In this document: positions 1 through 6,685 of the stretch, piece by piece
Position numbering within the stretch: the stretch's first letter is position 1
How the letters are laid out: every line of letters starts with the position of its first letter
Origin: an uncultured Clostridia bacterium
Lineage (GTDB): Bacteria; Bacillota; Clostridia; Oscillospirales; Acutalibacteraceae
Reading direction: 5' to 3'
DNA length: 22,799 nucleotides
Assembly: GCA_937876205.1 (NCBI GenBank)
Contig: CALEII010000019.1
Coordinates: 1 to 22,799 of the forward strand
Program-made: the position numbers and the translations under genes
Notes under the pieces: model-generated
The model's input: only the letters and a program-made list of their open reading frames with translations
Database searches by the model: none
What the model was told of the DNA's origin: nothing

Positions 1-24
1 TTTCCAAAGGAAAAATATATCACT

Positions 25-53
25 ACAATAATTTAGCTCCGCTAAATTATTGT
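25..53 (-). terminator. Hairpin at the 3' end of comF
   Basis: A perfect 13-bp inverted repeat (25-37 with 41-53, loop of 3) spans the comF stop codon at 47-49. In the minus-strand direction it is followed by a mixed A/T stretch ending in a short T run rather than an immediate U tract. It is therefore a probable but imperfect terminator or 3'-end stabilising hairpin of the operon. Confidence 0.55.
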
Positions 54-742
54 TTGTCTGCCACTGCAATAACAGCGCAGTGGACGCTTTGTGCTTCATA
101 CAGTCTGAGCATTTTTGCACACTCATTAAGCGTAGCACCTGAAGTTTTTATGTCATCTATCAGCAGAATCTTCTTGTTGCTGACAAGGTCTCTGTTGCAT
201 ATATCAAACGCTCCGAAGATGTTGCCGCTTCTTGAAAGATAGGGCAGACTGTGCTGCCGTTCTGTGTCATATATTTTCACAAGCAGAGGCATAACGGGGA
301 TATTCAGTCGTTTGCCCACCTCTGTTGCAAGAATTTCCCCCTGATTGTAGCCTCTTTTTGCTGATTCTTTCTCTGTCTGCGGAATAAAAGTGATGATGTC
401 AAAATTTTCTTGAGGAAAAGCTTTGTTTACCGATGCTGCTATCATCTCGGCAAAGAAGTAAACACTTCTGTAAAGACTGCCGAATTTCCACAAGCTGATG
501 CCGTGACGGACAACGCCTTCATATATAAAAGGAGCTGTTATGCCGGCATAAAAATGCGTTCTTTTACGGCACCTGCAACGCTTTTTCGGCATTCCGCATA
601 ATGTGCAGGCATCGGATTTTATAACTTCAGCTGTTTTTCTGCAGTCTTTGCACAGCTTTTTTTTGTGTCTGATGGTTTTTCCGCAAAAACAGCACCTGTC
701 GGGAAAAACAGATGCTATTATGCGGTTATAAAAAATATCCAT
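47..742 (-). CDS. comF: ComF family phosphoribosyltransferase-like protein
   Basis: A 231-aa protein with the ComF layout. The N-terminal part has cysteine pairs of a zinc-binding type (C17-x-x-C20, C31-x-x-C34, C46-x-x-C49). The C-terminal part is a type I phosphoribosyltransferase fold with the PRPP-loop motif LLIDDIKTSGAT around residues 190-202. ComF proteins act in the cytosol in natural transformation, probably in DNA uptake or single-strand DNA handling, but the homologues are widespread and many hosts are not known to be competent, so the role here is open. The start at 742 has a GGGAG ribosome-binding site 8 nt upstream. It is the last gene of the minus-strand nadB operon, 33 nt after the phosphoesterase gene. 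That gap can form a small hairpin (CUCC with GGAG) that includes the ribosome-binding site. Confidence 0.88.
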   Translation of the reverse strand: MDIFYNRIIASVFPDRCCFCGKTIRHKKKLCKDCRKTAEVIKSDACTLCGMPKKRCRCRKRTHFYAGITAPFIYEGVVRHGISLWKFGSLYRSVYFFAEMIAASVNKAFPQENFDIITFIPQTEKESAKRGYNQGEILATEVGKRLNIPVMPLLVKIYDTERQHSLPYLSRSGNIFGAFDICNRDLVSNKKILLIDDIKTSGATLNECAKMLRLYEAQSVHCAVIAVADKQ

Positions 743-775
743 AGTTATTTCTCCCGTCTTCAGGAGTTTTTTTGC

Positions 776-1384
776 TTATTTTCTGTTTATACGGTCAATT
801 ATGTCATCAAGAACAGTCTTTTGTTCATCTGTATAGTGTCTGTTGTAAAAAAGAGTGTTATTCTTTATCAGCTCGTCAATGCGAACAGGTCTGTAACCGT
901 TAATGTCAGTACCTGCGTTGAAAGCGAACATAATCTGTCTGAACATACCGTATTCATATTCATCCTTAGTGTTGTGAATATGACCGCATATAAGCAGTGA
1001 ATTGTCTCTTGATGATTCCCATAAAAGCATAGGGTAATGGCAGAAACTGAGAAGAACCTTATTCTTCTTCATTTCGTGCATATTGTAAATACCCGTAAAG
1101 TATATGCCAAGCTCTTCCTCGGTCATATTGCGCATCCAGTATATGTCGTGGTTGCCTGTTATGAGAATCTTCTTACCTCTGAGCCGTGAAAGATATGCTG
1201 AGGCAGGCTTTTCATTTCTGAAAAGCAGGTCACCGCAAATATATACGGTATCGTTGTTTGTGACTGTATTGTTCCAGTTCTGTATGAGAGTTTCGTCCAT
1301 ATGACTCAGGTCACTGAACTGCGGACGACAGCTCTTAAGGATATTTGCGTGACCGAAATGAAGGTCACTTGTAAAATAAATCAT
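776..1384 (-). CDS. Metallophosphoesterase, calcineurin-like
   Basis: A 202-aa cytosolic two-metal phosphoesterase. The motif set is complete: D7-x-H9 in SDLHFGH, G51-D52, G77-N-H-D80, H116 and G134-H135-I-H137. Compact proteins of this kind hydrolyse phosphomonoesters or phosphodiesters; the natural substrate cannot be read from sequence. I chose ATG 1384 because it puts the conserved first strand (MIYFTSDLHFGH) at the N-terminus and has a perfect AGGAGGU site 6 nt upstream. An in-frame GTG at 1420 would add 12 residues encoded by the ribosome-binding site itself and has no site of its own. The gene lies 48 nt downstream of the gtrA-like gene, and that whole gap is two alternative hairpins (separate entry), so its translation may be switched. 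Family assignment is firm; function is not. Confidence 0.88.
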   Translation of the reverse strand: MIYFTSDLHFGHANILKSCRPQFSDLSHMDETLIQNWNNTVTNNDTVYICGDLLFRNEKPASAYLSRLRGKKILITGNHDIYWMRNMTEEELGIYFTGIYNMHEMKKNKVLLSFCHYPMLLWESSRDNSLLICGHIHNTKDEYEYGMFRQIMFAFNAGTDINGYRPVRIDELIKNNTLFYNRHYTDEQKTVLDDIIDRINRK

Positions 1385-1432
1385 AATTATACCTCCTGCA
1401 GTTTTCAGCAGGAGGTGCACTGTGAAAACTGC
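1385..1432 (-). promoter_or_regulatory. Two mutually exclusive hairpins controlling the phosphoesterase ribosome-binding site
   Basis: In the minus-strand mRNA, GCAGUUUUCA (1432-1423) is perfectly complementary to UGAAAACUGC (1407-1398). ACCUCCUGC (1416-1408) is perfectly complementary to GCAGGAGGU (1399-1391). The two stems share 1398-1399, and the first stem's 3' arm is the loop of the second, so they cannot form together. The second stem buries the AGGAGGU site of the phosphoesterase; the first leaves it free and places the anti-site in its loop. The first arm begins at the base directly after the gtrA-like stop codon. No U tract follows, so control of translation rather than termination is the likelier reading. 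Confidence 0.7.
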
Positions 1433-1900
1433 TTATTCTTCTGTATTTTTGTTTGTGTTTACAGAGTCTCTGAATACAAAATATTTCTGATAAAGGAACT
1501 CTGTAACAAGATTTAAAAGCATTGTAATGCCAAAAATGAGATAATCAACAACAGGGTTGTTTGCGGCATCAAATCTGGTTGCAGCCATCTGACCGAGAAC
1601 TGTTGTGACGGGTGTGAAAACGGCATAGAATAATGCAACCTTGAGCATTGCAACGGGGATGTTGCTTGCTGATTTAAATGTGAATTTTCTGTTGACTGTA
1701 AAGTTGAAAAGAACCGAGAGAATGAGTGCCGGCAGATAACAGGCCCAGTATGAAAGCTCTTTGTCAAAAAGTCTGGGAGGTAATTCAGTCAGAAGAGTAA
1801 ATGTAAGTGTCTGAATTATACCGGCAGAGGTTGAAAATAAAACAAATTTTATGACCTGAATAATGTTTTCTTTTTTTGAAAGTTTGTTATTTTCGCTCAT
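1433..1900 (-). CDS. GtrA-like four-helix membrane protein
   Basis: A 155-aa protein with four hydrophobic segments (about residues 15-38, 50-72, 82-105 and 118-142) and the GtrA-type features 'F..STSAGIIQTLTFTLL', 'NFTVNRKFTFKS' near the middle, and a charged tail. GtrA-family proteins sit in the cytoplasmic membrane and are thought to move polyprenyl-linked sugars or support cell-surface glycosylation. The start at 1900 has AAGGAG upstream, which overlaps the nadC stop codon (TAAGGAG), pointing to coupled translation 12 nt after nadC. It has no obvious functional tie to NAD synthesis; operon membership is from spacing and orientation. The stop codon abuts the hairpin switch upstream of the phosphoesterase gene. 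Confidence 0.8.
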   Translation of the reverse strand: MSENNKLSKKENIIQVIKFVLFSTSAGIIQTLTFTLLTELPPRLFDKELSYWACYLPALILSVLFNFTVNRKFTFKSASNIPVAMLKVALFYAVFTPVTTVLGQMAATRFDAANNPVVDYLIFGITMLLNLVTEFLYQKYFVFRDSVNTNKNTEE

Positions 1901-1912
1901 TGTGAATTCTCC

Positions 1913-2752
1913 TTACTTTTTTATTCTCATTGAGATGTCAAATGCCTTTACAGAATGAGTTATTGCACCCATTGAAATTATGTCAACGCCGGCTTCTGCA
2001 ACTGTTTTGATATTTTCAAGTGTGACATTGCCCGAAGCCTCTGTAAGAGCTTTTCCGTCAATGATTTTTACAGCTTCCTGCATAGTTTCAAGGCTCATAT
2101 TGTCAAGCATAATGATGTCTGCACCTGCATTGACAGCCTCTCTCACTTCGTCAAGATTTCTTGTCTCAACTTCAATTTTGACGGTGTGACCGATTTTGCT
2201 GCGGAGAGTTTTTACTGTTTTTGTGATTCCGCCACCTGCATCAATGTGGTTATCCTTGAGCATTGCTGCATCTGAGAGATTATATCTGTGATTATGACCT
2301 CCGCCGCAGGTTACGGCATATTTCTGAATTGCACGAAGACCGGGAAGAGTTTTTCTTGTGTCTGCAATGGTTGACGATGTGCCTTCAATTGCTTTGACAG
2401 CGGCATTTGTCATTGATGCAACACCTGACATATGCTGAAGCAGATTGAGGGCAGTTCTTTCGCCTTCAAGAAGCTTGAGTGTCTTACCGCTGAACTCGGC
2501 AATAAGGTCACCTGCCTTGATTTCATCACCGTCGTGCTTGTAAAGCTTGTATTCAAGAGTGTTGTCAAGAAGAGAGAAAACTCTCAGCGCAACATCAATA
2601 CCGCAGAGAACACCGTCAGCCTTTGAGATGAAATAAGCTTCTGTTCTGTCATTGTCGCCGAAAAGATATGCAGAAGAGACATCGATATAGTTGATGTCTT
2701 CTGTTATAGCCTTTTTTATGAGCTCATCAATATAAAAATCGGGGAGTATCAT
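1913..2752 (-). CDS. nadC: Nicotinate-nucleotide pyrophosphorylase (carboxylating), quinolinate phosphoribosyltransferase
   Basis: A 279-aa enzyme, the usual length for NadC. It converts quinolinate and PRPP to nicotinate mononucleotide, CO2 and PPi, the step that commits quinolinate to NAD. Recognisable blocks include the LNLLQHMSGVA helix near residue 105, ADTRKTLPGLR (about 130-140), CGGGHNHRYNLSDAAMLKDNHI (about 149-170), KIEVETRN, and ADIIMLDNM in the C-terminal barrel, which together supply the basic residues for the quinolinate and PRPP phosphates. The reading frame overlaps the nadB stop by 4 nt (ATGA-type overlap), so the two are translationally coupled. It acts in the cytosol as a dimer or higher oligomer. 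Confidence 0.96.
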   Translation of the reverse strand: MILPDFYIDELIKKAITEDINYIDVSSAYLFGDNDRTEAYFISKADGVLCGIDVALRVFSLLDNTLEYKLYKHDGDEIKAGDLIAEFSGKTLKLLEGERTALNLLQHMSGVASMTNAAVKAIEGTSSTIADTRKTLPGLRAIQKYAVTCGGGHNHRYNLSDAAMLKDNHIDAGGGITKTVKTLRSKIGHTVKIEVETRNLDEVREAVNAGADIIMLDNMSLETMQEAVKIIDGKALTEASGNVTLENIKTVAEAGVDIISMGAITHSVKAFDISMRIKK

Positions 2753-4230
2753 CTGTCATCTACCTCTTTCAGGATAATATAGGCGTTTGTTGCCATACTC
2801 AGAGCCTCACAGAAGTCTGTTGTAATGGCGTATCCGCCGCCCTTGAGTCGTTTGAGAATGTTGTCAATCTGTCTGAGTCCCGAACGCACTGCGCCGTGAT
2901 CGGGCAGAACGAAATAAGAACGCTGAAGAATGCTTCTGATTTCGGATTTCAGCCCTTTGGGGACGGGAGCTCCGTCAACGGGCTGCTCAAGGGGACTCGG
3001 ATATTCACTGACAGTGGGGAAGCCTGCAGCCATACATCTTTTTATGTCCTGCGCAGCTCTTCTTGAAAATACAAGGGCTTCAAGAAGTGAGTTGCTTGCA
3101 AGTCTGTTTTTGCCGTGAACACCTGTGTTGGCACATTCACCTGCAGCATAAAGTCTGGGTACAGTTGTTTTTGCGTCAATATCTGTTTCAATACCGCCCA
3201 TAAGGTAGTGCTGACAGGGGAAGATGGGTACAAGGTCCTTTGTCATATCCACGCCGTAACCCATACAGCCCTGATGTATTCCGGGGAAACGCCATCTTAT
3301 GAAGTCGGGGTCCTCATGTGTTATGTCAAGATAGAAATTGTTGCTGCCTGTTCGTCTGCTCTCAAGAATAATTGACTTTGAAACAACGTCTCTGGGTGCC
3401 AATTCAAGCCGTTCATCATATCTGTGCATAAAACGCTCTTTGTTGCAGTTTCTGAGCACTGCACCTTCGCCTCTTACAGATTCACTTATAAGGAACTGCT
3501 CACCGTCTTCTGAATTGAATGCAGTGGGATGAAACTGAATATAGCTCAGGTCCTTGATTTTTGCACCTGCTTCATATGCAATTCTTATGCCGTCGCCGGT
3601 GGCTGATTTAGGATTTGTTGTGTATTTATAAATTCTGCCTATACCACCCGTGCAGAGAATGCAGTAGCTGCAGAATACACTTGCAAGTTTGCCGTCTTTG
3701 ATTATATCAGCTCTGAAACCGCTTTTTACTCTCTGAAGTGAATAGAGGGTTGTATTATAGCTTGTTTCAATGTTTTCTTTCTTCTCTGTCTCTACAAGAA
3801 GCTTTCGCACCATTTCTGCACCTGTGGAGTCTTTGTAGTGCATAATTCTTCTTCTGCAATGACCACCCTCAAGAGTTTTGTCAAGTGTTCCGTCCTCATT
3901 GCGGTCGAATTCAACGCCCATATTCTCCATTATATTGCGTACATCGTCCGGACCTTCGTGCACGAGTGTGTCAACAGCCTCAAGGTCGTTTGCCTGACCG
4001 CCTGCAATCATAGTGTCCTTTATGTGGAGGTCATAGCTGTCGTCCTCAAGGTCAAGAACTGCTGCAATTCCTCCCTGAGCGAGGTTACTGTTTGAAACAT
4101 CTCTTTCATATTTTGCAAGAAGCAGTACATCTGTGCCCCCGTCAAACTGAAGAGCGCCGTACATTCCTGCAATACCGCTTCCTACAACGAGAACATCATA
4201 TACTTTTTTATTTGTAAGCTTGTTGTCCAT
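2749..4230 (-). CDS. nadB: L-aspartate oxidase
   Basis: A 493-aa FAD enzyme that oxidises L-aspartate to iminoaspartate for quinolinate synthesis. Evidence: the Rossmann dinucleotide motif VVGSGIAGMYGAL near residues 16-28, SNLAQGGIAA (about 48-57), FHPTAF and SVRGEGAVLRN of the succinate dehydrogenase/fumarate reductase flavoprotein fold, GVHGKNRLASNSLLEALVF in the capping/FAD region, and a C-terminal helical domain. It is slightly shorter than the E. coli enzyme. It heads the operon; nadA, the partner that turns iminoaspartate into quinolinate, is absent downstream, and upstream lies the divergent hflX, so nadA must be elsewhere or missing. The start ATG at 4230 has only a weak purine stretch upstream, but the protein begins in the right place for the FAD motif. 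Confidence 0.96.
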   Translation of the reverse strand: MDNKLTNKKVYDVLVVGSGIAGMYGALQFDGGTDVLLLAKYERDVSNSNLAQGGIAAVLDLEDDSYDLHIKDTMIAGGQANDLEAVDTLVHEGPDDVRNIMENMGVEFDRNEDGTLDKTLEGGHCRRRIMHYKDSTGAEMVRKLLVETEKKENIETSYNTTLYSLQRVKSGFRADIIKDGKLASVFCSYCILCTGGIGRIYKYTTNPKSATGDGIRIAYEAGAKIKDLSYIQFHPTAFNSEDGEQFLISESVRGEGAVLRNCNKERFMHRYDERLELAPRDVVSKSIILESRRTGSNNFYLDITHEDPDFIRWRFPGIHQGCMGYGVDMTKDLVPIFPCQHYLMGGIETDIDAKTTVPRLYAAGECANTGVHGKNRLASNSLLEALVFSRRAAQDIKRCMAAGFPTVSEYPSPLEQPVDGAPVPKGLKSEIRSILQRSYFVLPDHGAVRSGLRQIDNILKRLKGGGYAITTDFCEALSMATNAYIILKEVDDR

Positions 4231-4270
4231 AGTTTCTCAGCTCTTTAAAACAAAGTATTCTTAATTTTAT

Positions 4271-4279
4271 ATTATAACA
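4271..4279 (-). promoter_or_regulatory. Extended -10 promoter of the nadB operon
   Basis: On the minus strand, TGTTATAAT gives a TGn extended -10 about 41 nt upstream of the nadB start. The -35 region 17 bp away (TACAAT) is poor, as is common for extended -10 promoters. I did not recognise a NiaR operator or an NAD-sensing riboswitch in the roughly 35-nt leader. Confidence 0.6.
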
Positions 4280-4332
4280 TATTTATCAGACATATTGTAG
4301 CCTAATTTTTGATTTTTTTATATGAAATTTGC

Positions 4333-4361
4333 TTGAAATGGCATATTCAATATGTTAATAT
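4333..4361 (+). promoter_or_regulatory. Promoter of hflX
   Basis: TTGAAA (4333-4338), a 17-bp spacer and TAATAT (4356-4361) with a TGT extension. The expected start of transcription is near 4368, giving a very short leader of about 14 nt before the GTG start codon. It is divergent from the nadB promoter, with about 54 bp between the two -10 and -35 edges. Confidence 0.65.
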
Positions 4362-4381
4362 TAAATGAGAAAATGTAATCG

Positions 4382-5665
4382 GTGATTGATTTGGCAGAAT
4401 TTTTTGAAAACTCCGTTGCACCTGAGACCTGTATTCTTGTGGGGCTTGACACGGGTGAATACGATGCTTTTGTTTCTATAGATGAGCTTGAGGAGCTTGC
4501 ACACACAGCAGGCGCCGAGGTTTTTGCAAAGCTTATACAGAAAAGGGACAAGGCAGACAACGCCACATATCTTGGCGGCGGAAAGCTTTTTGAGCTTAAA
4601 AACATCTGCGATGAAAATGAAATTGACCTTCTCATTTTTGACACAGAGCTGACACCCTCTCAGCAGAGAAATATTGAAAAAGTTACAGATGTCAGAGTTA
4701 TTGACAGAACAATGCTTATACTTGACATTTTTGCACTGAATGCAAGAACGGGTGAGGGTAAGCTTCAGGTTGAGCTGGCTCAGCTTAAATATTCACTTCC
4801 CCGACTTGGCGGTAAGGGTACTGAGATGTCAAGGCTCGGCGGCGGAATCGGCACAAGAGGTCCCGGTGAGTCAAAGCTTGAGTCAGACAGACGTCACATA
4901 CACAGACGCATAAATGCACTTGAAAATCAGCTAAAAACACTCTCAAAAAGACGTATGCTTTTAAGAGAAAGACGCAAGAAAAACGCAGTGACAACAGTGG
5001 CAATTGTTGGCTACACAAATGCAGGTAAGTCAACACTTCTCAACGCACTTACAAACGCAGGTGTTCTGGCTGAAAACAAGCTTTTTGCCACTCTTGACCC
5101 CACATCAAGAGCACTTAAGCTGCCCGACGGCAGAACGGTTCTGCTCGTTGATACGGTAGGCTTCATTTCAAGACTGCCTTACGACCTTGTTGAGGCGTTC
5201 AAATCAACTCTTGAAGAGGTTGTATATGCTGATCTGATTCTTAATATCTGCGACGCTTCTGACAAAGAGGTTCCGGAGCATATCAGAGTCACAAAAAGTG
5301 TTATTTCTGAGCTTGGAGCGGCAGACAAACCGATGCTGACGGTATATAATAAATGCGATAAGGTGCCAAATCTCAGGTTTTTCGGTGAATCTGTAAATGA
5401 TGTGAGAATTTCAGCACTCAACAGAACAGGTCTTGATAAGCTGCTTGCAAATATGTGCAGTATGCTTGAGAACACAAGACGTAAGGTACAGCTTCTGCTT
5501 CCGTATTCAGAGGGGGCTGTGGCGTCAAAAATCCGTAAGGAGGGCGCTGTGACAAAAGAGGAATACCGTGACGACGGATTGTTTATGGAAGCAGTTCTTG
5601 ACGGCAGATTTCTCAATGAACTGAAAAATTATATTCTTCCTGAGGAAGATGAAAAGGAGATATAA
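4382..5665 (+). CDS. hflX: GTPase HflX
   Basis: A 427-aa ribosome-associated GTPase of the Obg-HflX group, which rescues or splits stalled 70S ribosomes and binds 50S subunits. It has the HflX N-terminal domain with the glycine-rich linker GGGIGTRGPGESKLE (about 154-168), a basic coiled-coil linker, and a G domain with G1 GYTNAGKST (210-218), the G3 motif DTVGF (from 257) and G4 NKCD (from 323). A C-terminal HflX tail follows. The start is uncertain by three codons: GTG 4382 has no ribosome-binding site and a leader of only about 14 nt, while TTG 4391 has GGTGA just upstream. Neither alternative changes a domain. The deacetylase gene follows after 2 nt and its ribosome-binding site lies inside the hflX 3' end. 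Confidence 0.95.
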   Translation: MIDLAEFFENSVAPETCILVGLDTGEYDAFVSIDELEELAHTAGAEVFAKLIQKRDKADNATYLGGGKLFELKNICDENEIDLLIFDTELTPSQQRNIEKVTDVRVIDRTMLILDIFALNARTGEGKLQVELAQLKYSLPRLGGKGTEMSRLGGGIGTRGPGESKLESDRRHIHRRINALENQLKTLSKRRMLLRERRKKNAVTTVAIVGYTNAGKSTLLNALTNAGVLAENKLFATLDPTSRALKLPDGRTVLLVDTVGFISRLPYDLVEAFKSTLEEVVYADLILNICDASDKEVPEHIRVTKSVISELGAADKPMLTVYNKCDKVPNLRFFGESVNDVRISALNRTGLDKLLANMCSMLENTRRKVQLLLPYSEGAVASKIRKEGAVTKEEYRDDGLFMEAVLDGRFLNELKNYILPEEDEKEI

Positions 5666-5667
5666 AA

Positions 5668-6561
5668 ATGGATAAATATCTTATTATCAATGCAGACGAT
5701 TTTGGTATGTGTCACGCACATAATCAGGCAACCATAGACCTTTTTAAGTGCGGCGGCATCACTTCAGCAACAATTATGGCACCCTGCCCCTGGGCGTTTG
5801 AAGCAGTAAAGTTTGCCAAGGCAAATCCCGAATTTGCAGTGGGTGTACATCTTACAACAACAAGTGAATGGGGTACATACCGCTGGGCACCCGTTGCAGG
5901 AGATAAGGTTCCGACTCTTATCGATGAAGAAGGCTTTATGCACCACGAATGTGACCAGTTTGCAAAGGCTGCTGATATCAATGATGTTGCAACAGAATGC
6001 GTTGCACAGATTGAGAAGCTGCTTGCAATGGGGCTTGAGCCGTCACACTTTGACAACCATATGGGCTCTCTTTACGGTGTTGATACAGGCAGATTTGACC
6101 TTCTCACAACAACTCTGGGAATCTGCGGTAAGTACGGTATGCCTTTCAGAATGCCCACAGTTTTCACAGATGAAATGTTCGGTAATGATATGCTCGATAT
6201 TAAAATTCCCAAGGAGATGATTGACAATCTTATCGGTCAGCTTGTGGCTTTCGGTGAGCAGAACAAGGTTGCAATGCTTGATTATCTTATGCCCGGTGAC
6301 TGGAACGGACCTCAGAAGGACAGCTATGAGAATTTCAGGGAATATATCTATGAGCTCTACAGAACTTTTGATAACGGTATCACAGAGACATATATCCATC
6401 CTGCTTATGAAAGCGATGAAATTAAGGCAATTTCAGGCTCATGGCAGAGAAGAGTGTGGGAATATGAGCTTTTCAAGGATTCAAAAACACGTCAGCACAT
6501 TGAATCACTCGGCATAAAGCTTATAAACTACAGAGATCTCAAGAAAATGAGAGGATATTAA
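5668..6561 (+). CDS. ChbG/HpnK (YdjC-type) carbohydrate deacetylase
   Basis: A 297-aa protein of the YdjC/ChbG family, divalent-metal enzymes that remove N- or O-acetyl groups from sugars such as chitobiose or related oligosaccharides. The family metal ligands are in place: NADDFGM (D10-D11) at the N-terminus, H61 in GVHLT and H131 in HFDNHMGS. No signal peptide is visible, so it should act on internalised sugars in the cytosol. It starts 2 nt after hflX with AAGGAG as ribosome-binding site, so it is co-transcribed with hflX although a functional link is not evident. A strong terminator follows directly. The family is sure; the exact substrate is not. Confidence 0.88.
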   Translation: MDKYLIINADDFGMCHAHNQATIDLFKCGGITSATIMAPCPWAFEAVKFAKANPEFAVGVHLTTTSEWGTYRWAPVAGDKVPTLIDEEGFMHHECDQFAKAADINDVATECVAQIEKLLAMGLEPSHFDNHMGSLYGVDTGRFDLLTTTLGICGKYGMPFRMPTVFTDEMFGNDMLDIKIPKEMIDNLIGQLVAFGEQNKVAMLDYLMPGDWNGPQKDSYENFREYIYELYRTFDNGITETYIHPAYESDEIKAISGSWQRRVWEYELFKDSKTRQHIESLGIKLINYRDLKKMRGY

Positions 6562-6570
6562 ATAATTCTG

Positions 6571-6600
6571 AGGAACGGTATTCACCGTTCCTTTTTTTTC
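6571..6600 (+). terminator. Terminator of the hflX-deacetylase unit
   Basis: AGGAACGGT (6571-6579) pairs perfectly with ACCGTTCCT (6584-6592) around a 4-nt loop, followed by eight T. A textbook intrinsic terminator 10 nt after the deacetylase stop codon. Confidence 0.92.
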
Positions 6601-6616
6601 TTCCAAATAAAAACCT

Positions 6617-6645
6617 TTGACAATGTGTAATCTATGTGCTATTAT
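6617..6645 (+). promoter_or_regulatory. Promoter of the first dockerin protein
   Basis: TTGACA (6617-6622), a 17-bp spacer and TATTAT (6640-6645) preceded by TGC, an extended -10. A strong housekeeping-type promoter about 40 nt upstream of the start codon, which has an AAGGGAG ribosome-binding site. Confidence 0.8.
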
Positions 6646-6685
6646 AATATTGGTTATATATATTTATTAAAAGGGAGAAATAAAA

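Noticed and set aside
1..24. Short palindrome TTTCC-AAA-GGAAA at the window edge
   Set aside because: Only 5 bp long and cut off from context; no function can be supported.
1385..1420. In-frame GTG start at 1420 for the phosphoesterase
   Set aside because: The extra 12 codons read through the ribosome-binding site of ATG 1384 and have no site of their own; the fold begins at ATG 1384.
4231..4270. NAD-sensing riboswitch upstream of nadB
   Set aside because: The leader is only about 35 nt and shows no conserved fold of either known NAD riboswitch class.
4318..4644. Open frame on the minus strand across the hflX start
   Set aside because: Serine-rich shadow of hflX with no ribosome-binding site or recognisable domain; it also covers the hflX promoter.
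6043..6399. Minus-strand open frame inside the deacetylase gene
   Set aside because: Antisense to a well-supported gene, with no domain and no own start signal.
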